Source of the DNA: Bacteroidota bacterium
GTDB taxonomy: Bacteria; Bacteroidota; Bacteroidia; Chitinophagales; JADIYW01
Assembly (NCBI GenBank): GCA_016705125.1
Contig: JADIYW010000029.1
Location: 83,644 to 147,643 of the forward strand
Length of the DNA: 64,000 bases
Reading direction: 5' to 3'
Below are positions 1 through 8,378 of the stretch, piece by piece; position 1 is the stretch's first letter, and every line of letters begins with the position of its first letter. A program made the position numbers and the translations under genes. Under the pieces are notes generated by a model that worked only from the letters and a program-made list of their open reading frames with translations, was not told where the DNA came from and ran no database searches.

Positions 1-3
1 TAG

Positions 4-471
4 ATGGGTAATTTTATAGGAACATATGAAGTTAAAATGGACACCAAAGGCAGGGTACGTTTACCTTCAGCCTTGTTGCGCCAAATAGCGGAAAGTTCCC
101 GTCGTGAATTTGTTTTGAATAGAGGTTTTGAGGGTTGTATTTCCTTATTTCCAATTGAAGAATGGAAAAACGTAAGCGAGGTAGTAAATAGCCTTAGTCC
201 ATTCCGAAAAGAAGATAGAGAATTTCAAAGATATTTTTACAGAGCAGCCACTCAAGTAGAATTAGATTCGAATGATCGTTTATTAATTGGAAAGTCATTA
301 CAAGATTTTGCTGAATTAAAAGACGATATCGTCATTCATGCTTATGCCAATTCCATTGACATTTGGTCGGCTATTAAGTATAATGAAATGATTAATAAAG
401 AGCCCGAAGATTTCTCGGATATGGCCGATAGGGTGATGACAGCAGCATTGGATAAACTAAAGAAAAACTAA
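4..471 (+). CDS. mraZ: MraZ, transcriptional regulator of the dcw cluster
   Basis: A 155-residue protein with two SpoVT/AbrB-like halves. The first signature is DTKGRVRLP near residues 13-21 and the second is DSNDRLLIGKSLQDFA near residues 88-103. In other bacteria MraZ binds repeats upstream of its own gene and controls division and cell wall genes. It is the first gene of the cluster and rsmH begins 4 bases after its stop. A stop codon lies immediately before the ATG, so the start is fixed. The promoter and MraZ boxes would lie to the left, outside the window. Confidence 0.95.
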   Translation: MGNFIGTYEVKMDTKGRVRLPSALLRQIAESSRREFVLNRGFEGCISLFPIEEWKNVSEVVNSLSPFRKEDREFQRYFYRAATQVELDSNDRLLIGKSLQDFAELKDDIVIHAYANSIDIWSAIKYNEMINKEPEDFSDMADRVMTAALDKLKKN

Positions 472-475
472 GCCG

Positions 476-1369
476 ATGTATCACCAACCTGTTATGTTAA
501 AAGAGACTACAAATGCATTAGTACAGATACCCGATGGAGTGTATGTAGATATAACATTTGGTGGAGGCGGACATTCCAAAAAAATATTGGAATTATTGAG
601 TCCAAAGGGTCGATTATTTGGATTTGACCAAGATTCAGATGCCCAAAAAAATGCACCAAAGGATGATAGATTTACTTTCGTTAAAGCCAATTTCAGACAC
701 CTTAAAAGGTTTTTAAAGCTGCATAATATAACGGAAGTTGATGGGATATTGGCTGATTTTGGCGTTTCGTCTCACCAAATTGATACAGCCGAAAGGGGTT
801 TCTCTACTCGTTTTGATGGGGATTTGGACATGCGAATGGATCAAACATCAGCCCTTACGGCAAGCGATGTTTTAAATACCTATTCTTTCGAAAAACTGGT
901 AGATATTTTTAGCAAATATGGCGAGGTAATAAATTCCAAAATGTTGGCTAGAAAAATTGAGGCCATTCGCACCGAGCATCCTTTTCGTACTACAGAAGAT
1001 TTGCTTTCAGTTGCCAAAGAATTAGCAAGAGGTAAAGAGGTTAGGTATCTAGCACAGGTTTTTCAAGCTATACGAATAGAAGTAAATGATGAATTGGGCG
1101 TAATCAAAGAATTTTTGATTCAAGCCGGTGAAATATTAAAACCAGGCGGTCGCATTGTAGTGCTTTCCTATCATTCGCTAGAGGATAGGTTGGTGAAAAA
1201 CTATGTAAAGGCAGCCAATTTTGAGGGTGAGCCAGAAAAGGATTTTTTCGGACATAGTAAGTTGATATTCAAGCCAGTAATAAAAAAATATGAGGAAGCC
1301 AGTGCGGAAGAAATAAAGGAAAACCCTAGAGCAAGAAGTGCAAAATTAAGAGTTGCGGAAAAAATATAA
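476..1369 (+). CDS. rsmH: 16S rRNA (cytosine(1402)-N(4))-methyltransferase RsmH
   Basis: A 297-residue SAM-dependent methyltransferase, formerly MraW, which N4-methylates C1402 in the 16S rRNA P site. The N-terminus has the family start YHQPVMLKE and the SAM loop DITFGGGGHS near residues 25-34. Further on are LADFGVSSHQID, AERGFSTRFDGDLDMRMD and, near the C-terminus, ISYHSLEDR-like SYHSLEDRLVK and NPRARSAKLRV. Length is normal. It sits between mraZ and the FtsL-like gene, as usual in dcw clusters. Confidence 0.96.
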   Translation: MYHQPVMLKETTNALVQIPDGVYVDITFGGGGHSKKILELLSPKGRLFGFDQDSDAQKNAPKDDRFTFVKANFRHLKRFLKLHNITEVDGILADFGVSSHQIDTAERGFSTRFDGDLDMRMDQTSALTASDVLNTYSFEKLVDIFSKYGEVINSKMLARKIEAIRTEHPFRTTEDLLSVAKELARGKEVRYLAQVFQAIRIEVNDELGVIKEFLIQAGEILKPGGRIVVLSYHSLEDRLVKNYVKAANFEGEPEKDFFGHSKLIFKPVIKKYEEASAEEIKENPRARSAKLRVAEKI

Positions 1370-1375
1370 TCAGAA

Positions 1376-1750
1376 ATGGAAACGCAAGAAAATATAAATC
1401 AAGAACAAAAATCACTCATAAAAAGAGCGATAGAAGGTGTTTTAATGCTTTTGGGAGTGGCTGATTTAGTCAACTACCAGAAAGTAATTAATAATACCCT
1501 CTTTTTTCTATTTATACTTTTCATTGGCATTTTTCAAATTGGTCATAACCTAATGGGTGAACGATTAAATAGAAGTATTTCAACTCGAAAACAAGAAGTA
1601 AAAGAAGCCCGCTGGGAATATATGACTATAAAATCGGATTTAATGTTTCGAAGTAAGCAGTCCGAAATAGCAAAATTACTTACTCCACGTGGCATAAACG
1701 AATTGGTGGTTCCACCACAAACAATAATAACGAAGAAAGGTGAGTATTAA
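1376..1750 (+). CDS. FtsL-like single-pass division protein
   Basis: A 124-residue protein with a cytoplasmic N-terminal tail of about 40 residues, one hydrophobic segment near residues 42-60 (NTLFFLFILFIGIFQIGH), and a short helical extracytoplasmic part. This is FtsL topology, and the place between rsmH and ftsI is where ftsL belongs. FtsL sequences diverge strongly and this call rests on position and topology. It overlaps the ftsI start by 11 bases, so the two are probably translationally coupled. Confidence 0.75.
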   Translation: METQENINQEQKSLIKRAIEGVLMLLGVADLVNYQKVINNTLFFLFILFIGIFQIGHNLMGERLNRSISTRKQEVKEARWEYMTIKSDLMFRSKQSEIAKLLTPRGINELVVPPQTIITKKGEY

Positions 1751-3833
1751 GTCTAACATATTATGGCGAATATATTTCTGCTTTGCAGCTATGTTTGTAT
1801 TTGGTTTGGCCATAGTTGGAAAAGCCTACCACACACAAACGGTCGATAATGGTTATTGGAGATCTCTTGCAGATTCGACAACAACCAAATTGCAAAAATT
1901 GGAGCCTGAAAGAGGAAATATCTATTCTTCCGACGATCGTTTGTTAGCAACATCTTTACCGCTTTTTAACCTAAGGGTTGATTTTGCCTCCGATGCAATG
2001 ACGGACGATATGTTCAATCATGATTTAGATTCTTTGGCATTAATGTGTGCTCAGGAATTTAAGGACCGCAGCAAAGAGGAATATAAAAGACTATTTGTAA
2101 GGGCAAGAGACAGAAAACGCAGGTATTTTATTTTGCAAAATAAAGTAGATTATGCTGCTGTACAAGAAATTAAAAAATGGCCATTATTCCGACTAGGCAA
2201 GTACAAAGGAGGTCTTTTGGTTGAAATGGTGCCAACTCGAAAAAACCCGTACGGCACTTTGGCTGAAAGAACGATTGGTTATGTAAGGGAAAATGCACAA
2301 AGCATTGGAATTGAATCTCAATACAATAATTATTTGGCTGGTCGTGAAGGACAGAAATTGATGCGCCGAATAGCTGGTGGTATTTTTGTGCCTATTTCAC
2401 ATGAAAATGCAATTGAGCCGATTGAAGGCAAGGATGTAATTACCACAATAGATGTAAATCTTCAAGATGCTACACAGAATGCACTTGAAAAGGCCATGAA
2501 ATTAAATGATGCTGAATATGGCACTTGCGTAGTAATGGAGGTTAATACTGGTGCAATCAAAGCCATTTCAAATTTAGGAAAATCGAAAAATGGAACGTTT
2601 GCCGAGAATTTCAATTATGCAGTTGCTTCATCCACCGAACCTGGTTCTACTTTTAAGCTAGCATCTTATTTGGCATTACTCGACGATGGATTTATTAAAT
2701 TGACGGATAGTGTTAATATTAGTTTTGGCCGTGCAAATATTTGTGGACATACAATCAAGGATGATGGAAATGTGTTTCCACTTTTTAGGACAATAACTAA
2801 TGCATTTGCTAAATCAAGTAATGTGGCAGTGGCCCGTTTGTGTAAAAAACATTATGGCAATAATAAAGAAGGTTTTTATAAAAAATTCAAGCAATTTGGC
2901 CTTACAGAACCTACACAGATTGAGTTAAAAGGAGAGCCTTTTCCAACTATGTCTAAGCCAAGCCAATGGAGTTGTACCTCAGTTCCTTGGAAGGCACATG
3001 GTTATGAGCTTAAATTGACACCACTTCAATTGCTTTCTTTTTACAATGCTGTTGCTAATGGTGGAAAGAAAATGAAACCATACTTGGTTCAAAGAGTAAT
3101 GGACAATGGTAAAGTGGTTATGGAAAATAAACCACAAGTAGCAATAGAAAAAATTGCATCTGATTATGCAATTGGTGAGGCTGTGAAAATGTTGATGGCA
3201 GTAGTGGATACAGGTACTGCAAGGAAAATAAAATCACCCTATTATTCTATTGGTGGAAAAACAGGTACTGCCGAAATAAATGAGCCAGGCCGTGGATATA
3301 CAGGTAAAAATCAAGCCTCATTTGTAGGTTTTTTCCCTGCTGAAGCTCCAAAGTATTCCTGTATTGTAGTAATTGTTGGCCCAAGTGGTATTTTGACACA
3401 TGGTGGTGATGTGGCAGCACCAGTTTTCAAAGAGATAGCAGATAGAATCATGTCTGCCGACCCTACCATGCACAAAAAAGTCAACCATTTTACAAGTAAA
3501 GACACATTTGGACTAATGCCTGCTTTGGTAAAAGGAGATTTACAAGAAATTATTTCCTTAAGCAAAATATTCGGAATAAAGAATCCAGAAATGGAAGAAG
3601 TTGATTATGTAACTGCTCGGTGGGTAAATAAGGTAGGTACAATTGCTAAAATAAATAATAAAGAAGGATTTGTTCCAGATGTAATGGGATTGTGCATTGA
3701 TGATGCCTTGTTTTTATTAGAAAATATGGGTTTAAAGGTTTCATTCACTGGTTATGGAAAAGTCAAATCCCAATCCATTTTACCAAATACAAAACTCGTA
3801 AAAGGTTCAAAAATAAATCTGATTTTAAGCTAA
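1740..3833 (+). CDS. ftsI: Division-specific peptidoglycan transpeptidase (PBP3/FtsI-type, with PASTA domain)
   Basis: A 697-residue class B penicillin-binding protein that crosslinks septal peptidoglycan in the periplasm. There is one N-terminal membrane anchor near residues 8-26, then the PBP dimerisation region. The transpeptidase motifs are STFK (about residue 303, catalytic serine), SSN (about 359) and KTG (about 507). The last 55 residues form one PASTA-type domain, beginning VPDVMGLCIDDAL. The start is GTG, inside the preceding gene. The stop overlaps the murE ATG by one base (TAATG). Confidence 0.95.
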   Translation: MSIKSNILWRIYFCFAAMFVFGLAIVGKAYHTQTVDNGYWRSLADSTTTKLQKLEPERGNIYSSDDRLLATSLPLFNLRVDFASDAMTDDMFNHDLDSLALMCAQEFKDRSKEEYKRLFVRARDRKRRYFILQNKVDYAAVQEIKKWPLFRLGKYKGGLLVEMVPTRKNPYGTLAERTIGYVRENAQSIGIESQYNNYLAGREGQKLMRRIAGGIFVPISHENAIEPIEGKDVITTIDVNLQDATQNALEKAMKLNDAEYGTCVVMEVNTGAIKAISNLGKSKNGTFAENFNYAVASSTEPGSTFKLASYLALLDDGFIKLTDSVNISFGRANICGHTIKDDGNVFPLFRTITNAFAKSSNVAVARLCKKHYGNNKEGFYKKFKQFGLTEPTQIELKGEPFPTMSKPSQWSCTSVPWKAHGYELKLTPLQLLSFYNAVANGGKKMKPYLVQRVMDNGKVVMENKPQVAIEKIASDYAIGEAVKMLMAVVDTGTARKIKSPYYSIGGKTGTAEINEPGRGYTGKNQASFVGFFPAEAPKYSCIVVIVGPSGILTHGGDVAAPVFKEIADRIMSADPTMHKKVNHFTSKDTFGLMPALVKGDLQEIISLSKIFGIKNPEMEEVDYVTARWVNKVGTIAKINNKEGFVPDVMGLCIDDALFLLENMGLKVSFTGYGKVKSQSILPNTKLVKGSKINLILS

Positions 3834-5299
3834 TGAGGAACTTAAAAGACATATTATATGGCGTAGCATTAGAGGCAGTAACTGGCTCTACTGATATTCA
3901 AATTGGTGGTATTACTACCGATTCTAGATTGGTTGATTCAAATACTATTTTTGTTGCAATTCGAGGCACCAATACCGACGGTCATAATTATATCGACCAA
4001 GTAATCGAAAAGGGTGTAAAAGTCATTTTGTGCGAAGAATTTAACCCTAATTCTTCTAGTGAAGTTTGTTTTTTACAGGTTTCAAATGCCCGAAAAGCAT
4101 TAGGTATTTTGGCGTCAAATTTTTATGATAATCCATCTAAGCAGTTAAAATTGGTGGGCATTACTGGTACAAATGGTAAAACCACCACAACTACGATATT
4201 ATACGATTTATTTAAAAAATTGGGTTATAAGGTAGGTTTGCTTTCTACTATTCAGAATCTAATCAATGACAAGGTTTATGAATCTACGCATACCACGCCC
4301 GACCCAGTTTCGCTGAATAAGTTATTGGCCGAAATGGTGGAATCTGGCTGCACACATGCCTTTATGGAAGTGAGCTCTCATTCCATAGACCAAGATAGAA
4401 TTGCAGGATTGGCATTTGAAGGAGCAGTTTTTACCAATATTTCTCACGATCATTTAGATTACCATAAAACGTTTTTGGATTATATAAATGCGAAAAAGAA
4501 ATTTTTCGACAACCTACCTTCCAATGCATTTGCACTAATAAATACTGATGATAAAAGAGGCGCAGTAATGGTTCAAAACACCAAGGCAAATGTATTCAGT
4601 TTTGGATTGCGTTCATTGTCTGATTTTTATTTAAGGGTGGTTGAAAATTCATTCGATGGGATGATTTTAGATATCGCAAATACCGAAGTTCACTGTTTAA
4701 TGGTCGGTAAATTCAATGCATATAATTTTCTTGCAGCCTACGGTGTGGCTATGCTTTTGGGAGAAGAAAAAATGAACGTTTTAAGTAAATTAAGTTTATT
4801 AAAAGGGGCTGAGGGAAGGTTTGAATATTTTATTTCTGAGGTAGATAAACTAGTTGGTATTGTTGATTATGCACATACGCCAGACGCACTTAAAAATGTA
4901 ATTAGTACAATAAACGAAATCAGAAATGGGAGCGAATCGCTGATTACTGTAGTAGGATGTGGAGGAAATAGAGACAAAGAAAAACGGCCTTTAATGGCGC
5001 TTATTGCCTCCGAATTAAGTTCTAAAGTAATTCTTACATCAGACAATCCTAGAAACGAAGACCCAAAAGATATTTTAGCACAGATGCGCAATGGTGTTTC
5101 TCCTGAGCATGCCCGAAAGGTAATGGTGGTAGAAGATAGACTTGAAGCCATTCGAATAGCCACAAATATGGCACAGGCCAACGATATTATACTTTTGGCT
5201 GGAAAAGGACACGAGAAATATCAAGAAATCAATGGGGTGAAATATCCTTTTGATGATAAAGAACAATTATCAATCACTTTTAAAGAAATGGGTCGCTAA
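3833..5299 (+). CDS. murE: UDP-MurNAc-tripeptide ligase MurE (meso-DAP type)
   Basis: A 488-residue Mur ligase that adds the third stem-peptide residue in the cytoplasm. It has the ATP loop GITGTNGKTTTT near residues 105-116, the middle-domain motifs EVSSHSID and TNISHDHLDYH, and the C-terminal-domain motif DNPRNEDP near residue 404. DNPR is the known signature for meso-diaminopimelate, so the peptidoglycan should be of the DAP type. It overlaps its neighbours on both sides by one base, which suggests translational coupling from ftsI through mraY. Confidence 0.96.
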   Translation: MRNLKDILYGVALEAVTGSTDIQIGGITTDSRLVDSNTIFVAIRGTNTDGHNYIDQVIEKGVKVILCEEFNPNSSSEVCFLQVSNARKALGILASNFYDNPSKQLKLVGITGTNGKTTTTTILYDLFKKLGYKVGLLSTIQNLINDKVYESTHTTPDPVSLNKLLAEMVESGCTHAFMEVSSHSIDQDRIAGLAFEGAVFTNISHDHLDYHKTFLDYINAKKKFFDNLPSNAFALINTDDKRGAVMVQNTKANVFSFGLRSLSDFYLRVVENSFDGMILDIANTEVHCLMVGKFNAYNFLAAYGVAMLLGEEKMNVLSKLSLLKGAEGRFEYFISEVDKLVGIVDYAHTPDALKNVISTINEIRNGSESLITVVGCGGNRDKEKRPLMALIASELSSKVILTSDNPRNEDPKDILAQMRNGVSPEHARKVMVVEDRLEAIRIATNMAQANDIILLAGKGHEKYQEINGVKYPFDDKEQLSITFKEMGR

Positions 5300-6594
5300 T
5301 GTTATATCATATATTTAAATTCTTGGAAGAACACTACAACCTGACAGGTGCAGGATTGTTTCAGTTCATCACTTTTAGGGCTGCGATGGCTATTATCCTT
5401 TCGCTATTACTTTCTCTAATAGTAGGCAAATCTATTATAAAGAAATTAACTAAAGCGCAAATAGGCGAAGTGGTTAGAGACCTAGGTTTAGAAGGGCAAG
5501 TACAGAAAAAAGGTACGCCTACTATGGGTGGAATTATTATCATTCTGTCCATACTTGTACCTGTATTTTTGTTTGCACGACTTGATAATGTGTATGTGTT
5601 ATTGGCCATTTTTTCAACCGTTTGGATGGGATTAATTGGTTTTTTAGATGATTATATTAAAGTATTTAAAAAAGATAAAGAAGGGCTTTCAGGTAAATTT
5701 AAAATACTAGCTCAAATAGGATTGGGTTTAGTTGTTGGCGCCACTTTATTTTTTAATTCTAATGTAAAGGTGCGTGATTACAATAATATTTATACGTACA
5801 AATTAGAAAATGGAAAACCAGTTGGGGAGCCGATTGATAAAGAACCTGCAATGGGTGTTTTTTATGAAAAGGGAGGAGTAGAGCAGGATGGATTTTATTA
5901 TTCGCACGATACAAGATCAGTTGAAACAAATGTTCCTTTTCTAAAAAATAATGCACTTGATTATTCAGTGCCACTTGAGTTTTTGGGTCCTGGTTATGAA
6001 AAATGGGCTTGGGTAATTTTTATTCCAATTGTGATTTTTATCATCACTGCGGTCTCCAATGCAGCCAATTTAACTGATGGAATTGATGGTTTGGCTACTG
6101 GGGTATCTGCTATTATTGTACTTACATTAGGTGTTTTTGCGTATGTTTCGGGTAACGTAAATTTCTCCGATTATTTAAATATTCTTTATATCCCCAATTC
6201 GGGTGAATTGGTGATTGTGTCTGCGGCTATTGTAGGCGCTTGTTTTGGTTTTTTGTGGTACAATGCATTTCCTGCTCAAGTATTTATGGGCGATACTGGA
6301 AGCCTTATGTTGGGTGGACTTATTGCCACATTGGCCATAATGATTAGAAAGGAATTATTGATTCCAATCTTATGCGGAATTTTTGTTGTCGAAAATCTTT
6401 CAGTAGTTCTCCAAGTCGCATATTTCAAATACACCAAACGAAAATATGGAGAAGGCAGAAGAATTTTTAAAATGTCGCCACTTCACCATCATTACCAAAA
6501 GTCAGGTTTTCATGAATCAAAAATCGTAATCCGCTTTTGGATCGTAGGGATTTTATTGGCGGTACTAACCATCATAACCCTCAAAATAAGATAA
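5299..6594 (+). CDS. mraY: Phospho-MurNAc-pentapeptide transferase MraY
   Basis: A 431-residue multi-pass inner membrane enzyme that transfers phospho-MurNAc-pentapeptide to undecaprenyl phosphate, forming lipid I. The visible motifs are KKGTPTMGGIIII, FLDDYIK, NLTDGIDGLATG, MGDTGSLMLGG and the late loop MSPLHHHYQKSG. It is longer than the common 360-residue form. The extra length is a hydrophilic insertion near residues 155-230, which I recall as usual for Bacteroidota MraY. The original spacing to murD is broken by the next gene. Confidence 0.96.
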   Translation: MLYHIFKFLEEHYNLTGAGLFQFITFRAAMAIILSLLLSLIVGKSIIKKLTKAQIGEVVRDLGLEGQVQKKGTPTMGGIIIILSILVPVFLFARLDNVYVLLAIFSTVWMGLIGFLDDYIKVFKKDKEGLSGKFKILAQIGLGLVVGATLFFNSNVKVRDYNNIYTYKLENGKPVGEPIDKEPAMGVFYEKGGVEQDGFYYSHDTRSVETNVPFLKNNALDYSVPLEFLGPGYEKWAWVIFIPIVIFIITAVSNAANLTDGIDGLATGVSAIIVLTLGVFAYVSGNVNFSDYLNILYIPNSGELVIVSAAIVGACFGFLWYNAFPAQVFMGDTGSLMLGGLIATLAIMIRKELLIPILCGIFVVENLSVVLQVAYFKYTKRKYGEGRRIFKMSPLHHHYQKSGFHESKIVIRFWIVGILLAVLTIITLKIR

Positions 6595-6630
6595 TTAAAA
6601 TGTTGAATTGTAAATGTTGAATGTTAAATA
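6595..6630. repeat. TTGAATGTTAAA word repeats, left flank of the four-helix-bundle gene
   Basis: The gap between the mraY stop and the next ATG is built of variants of one short word (TGTTGAATTG, then AAATGTTGAATGTTAAAT at 6612-6629). The same 18 bases occur at 60628-60645 in another intergenic block. The gap on the other side of the four-helix-bundle gene uses the opposite-strand word (CATTAAACATTAA), so the gene is enclosed by loose inverted repeats. Confidence 0.6.
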
Positions 6631-6990
6631 ATGAAAGAGAATATAGTTAAAAATAAGAGTTTTCAATTTGCTTTATCTGCGATAGAATTATACAAGTTTA
6701 TGATTCTAAAGAATGAATTTGTCTTATCAAAACAACTATTAAGAAGTGCAACAAGTATTGGAGCAAATATAGAAGAAGCTGACGCTGGTATATCAAAAAA
6801 AGATTTTACTGCAAAAATGAGCATAGCTTCTAAAGAGGCAAGAGAAAGTTTGTATTGGCTAAAATTATTGGAATATTCGAAATTAATAGAATACAATTTT
6901 GAATCACTAAAAAATGAATGTGAAGAGTTAATTAGGTTATTAACCTCCATTGTAAAGACTGCTCAAAAATCATTAAACATTAATCATTAA
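6631..6990 (+). CDS. Four-helix-bundle protein (IVP / S23-type family)
   Basis: A 119-residue, almost entirely helical protein. It has the family pattern of a first helix with F..A..LYKF, then LSKQLLRSATSIGANIEEADAGISKKDF, then KEARESLYWLKLL and a final helix with LI.LLTSIVKTAQ. The family is named from proteins encoded in intervening sequences of 23S rRNA genes, and relatives include the Avd accessory protein of diversity-generating retroelements. Its function as a free-standing gene is unknown. It lies between two essential wall genes, on the same strand, with repeat-word flanks on both sides, which looks like an insertion. No reverse transcriptase or variable repeat is visible nearby. Confidence 0.85.
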   Translation: MKENIVKNKSFQFALSAIELYKFMILKNEFVLSKQLLRSATSIGANIEEADAGISKKDFTAKMSIASKEARESLYWLKLLEYSKLIEYNFESLKNECEELIRLLTSIVKTAQKSLNINH

Positions 6991-7040
6991 ACATTAAGCA
7001 TTAAACTTTTAACAAAAAAAATTGAACATTAAAAATAACA
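6977..7040. repeat. CATTAAACATTAA word repeats, right flank of the four-helix-bundle gene
   Basis: The stretch over the end of the four-helix-bundle gene and the gap to murD consists of CATTAAACATTAAT, CATTAAACATTAAG and CATTAAAC, then TTTTAAC. It continues as a weaker copy over the murD start (TTGAACATTAAAAAT). It is a loose inverted counterpart of 6595-6630. It extends to the first codons of murD and may have replaced the original leader of that gene. Confidence 0.55.
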
Positions 7041-8368
7041 TAGTAATATTAGGTGCTGGCGAAAGTGGGTTAGGAGCTGCTATACTTGCCATCAAACAAG
7101 GGGCAACTGTATTTGTGTCCGACAAATCTCCTATTAAAACAAACTATAAAAATGAATTACAGTCGCTAAATATTGATTTTGAAGAAGGTGTTCATTCAGA
7201 AGAAAAAATATTAAGTGCCGATTTAATTATTAAAAGCCCCGGTATTCCAGATAAAGCACCATTAGTGGTAGCTGCAAAGGAGAAAGGTATTCCTATCATT
7301 TCTGAAATAGAATATGCATCGAGATATACCAATGCAAAAATTGTTGCTATTACTGGATCAAATGGTAAAACTACGACCACTTCCTTACTTTATCATATTT
7401 GCAAAAAAGCAGGTCTTAATGTAGGTTTAGGCGGTAACATAGGAACTAGTTTTGCAAGGCAGGTCGCTAATAATACATTTGATTTATTTGTTTTGGAAAT
7501 CAGTAGTTTTCAATTAGACGGTTGCTTCGATTTTTGTCCCAACATAAGCATTCTTTGTAATATCACTGAAGATCATATGGATAGATATGATTATAAAATA
7601 GAAAATTATATCAAATCCAAATTTAGAATCGCTCAAAAGCAAACAGCTTCAGATTCATTTATTTATTGCGCCGATGATGAAATTAGCCAACAATGGTTGC
7701 CTAAGATGAATCTGAAAGCACAAATATTCCCTATTTCTTCCAACCAAGTTTTTCAAGAAAACGCAGCTTGGAAAGAAGCCCAAAATTTAATTTTTAATCA
7801 CAACCATAATCAATTTGAAATGCAAGTACACGAATTAGCCTTAACCGGCATGCACAACACCTACAACTCAATGGCAGCAGGAATGGCTGCAAAGTTATTA
7901 GGCGTAAGAAAAGAAATTATTAGAGAGAGTTTGCAAGACTTTAAAAGCTTGGAACATCGTATGGAATTTGTTTCTACCATTAGAGGCATCGACTTTATGA
8001 ATGATTCAAAGGCAACGAATGTGAATTCAACCTGGTTTGCTCTAGAATCAATCTCTAAGCCAATTATTTGGATTGCTGGTGGTGTAGACAAAGGCAATGA
8101 TTATACCCAATTGAAAGAGTTGGTTAAAAATAAAGTAAAGGCAATCGTTTGTTTAGGCAAGGATAACGAAAAAATACACCATGCTTTTTCGGAGGATGTA
8201 GGCTATATTTTAGATACAGATAATGCAGAAGAGGCAGTAGCAATGGCATATAATTTGGCTGAAAAAGGCGAATTAGTATTATTGTCACCAGCATGTGCTA
8301 GTTTCGATTTATTTGAAAATTACGAAGACCGTGGTCGTCAATTTAAAAGGGCTGTAATGGCACTATAA
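7022..8368 (+). CDS. murD: UDP-MurNAc-L-Ala:D-Glu ligase MurD
   Basis: A 448-residue Mur ligase that adds D-glutamate to UDP-MurNAc-L-alanine in the cytoplasm. The N-terminal nucleotide-binding loop is VILGAGESGLGAA and the ATP loop is ITGSNGKTTTTS near residues 109-120. Further motifs are EISSFQLDG, NITEDHMDRY, MNDSKATN and LSPACASFDLFENYEDRG. The start must be TTG, since an in-frame stop lies 12 bases upstream and no ATG or GTG follows before the conserved VILGAG. The unusual start falls inside the repeat flank. ftsW starts 10 bases after the stop. Confidence 0.94.
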   Translation: MNIKNNIVILGAGESGLGAAILAIKQGATVFVSDKSPIKTNYKNELQSLNIDFEEGVHSEEKILSADLIIKSPGIPDKAPLVVAAKEKGIPIISEIEYASRYTNAKIVAITGSNGKTTTTSLLYHICKKAGLNVGLGGNIGTSFARQVANNTFDLFVLEISSFQLDGCFDFCPNISILCNITEDHMDRYDYKIENYIKSKFRIAQKQTASDSFIYCADDEISQQWLPKMNLKAQIFPISSNQVFQENAAWKEAQNLIFNHNHNQFEMQVHELALTGMHNTYNSMAAGMAAKLLGVRKEIIRESLQDFKSLEHRMEFVSTIRGIDFMNDSKATNVNSTWFALESISKPIIWIAGGVDKGNDYTQLKELVKNKVKAIVCLGKDNEKIHHAFSEDVGYILDTDNAEEAVAMAYNLAEKGELVLLSPACASFDLFENYEDRGRQFKRAVMAL

Positions 8369-8378
8369 ATTAAAAAAA

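Noticed and set aside
64..471. mraZ truncated by the window edge
   Set aside because: The ATG at position 4 directly follows a stop codon and both AbrB-like halves are complete, so the gene is intact.
6631..6990. Diversity-generating retroelement suggested by the Avd-like four-helix-bundle protein
   Set aside because: No reverse transcriptase and no template/variable repeat pair is present; the protein fits the general IVP family.
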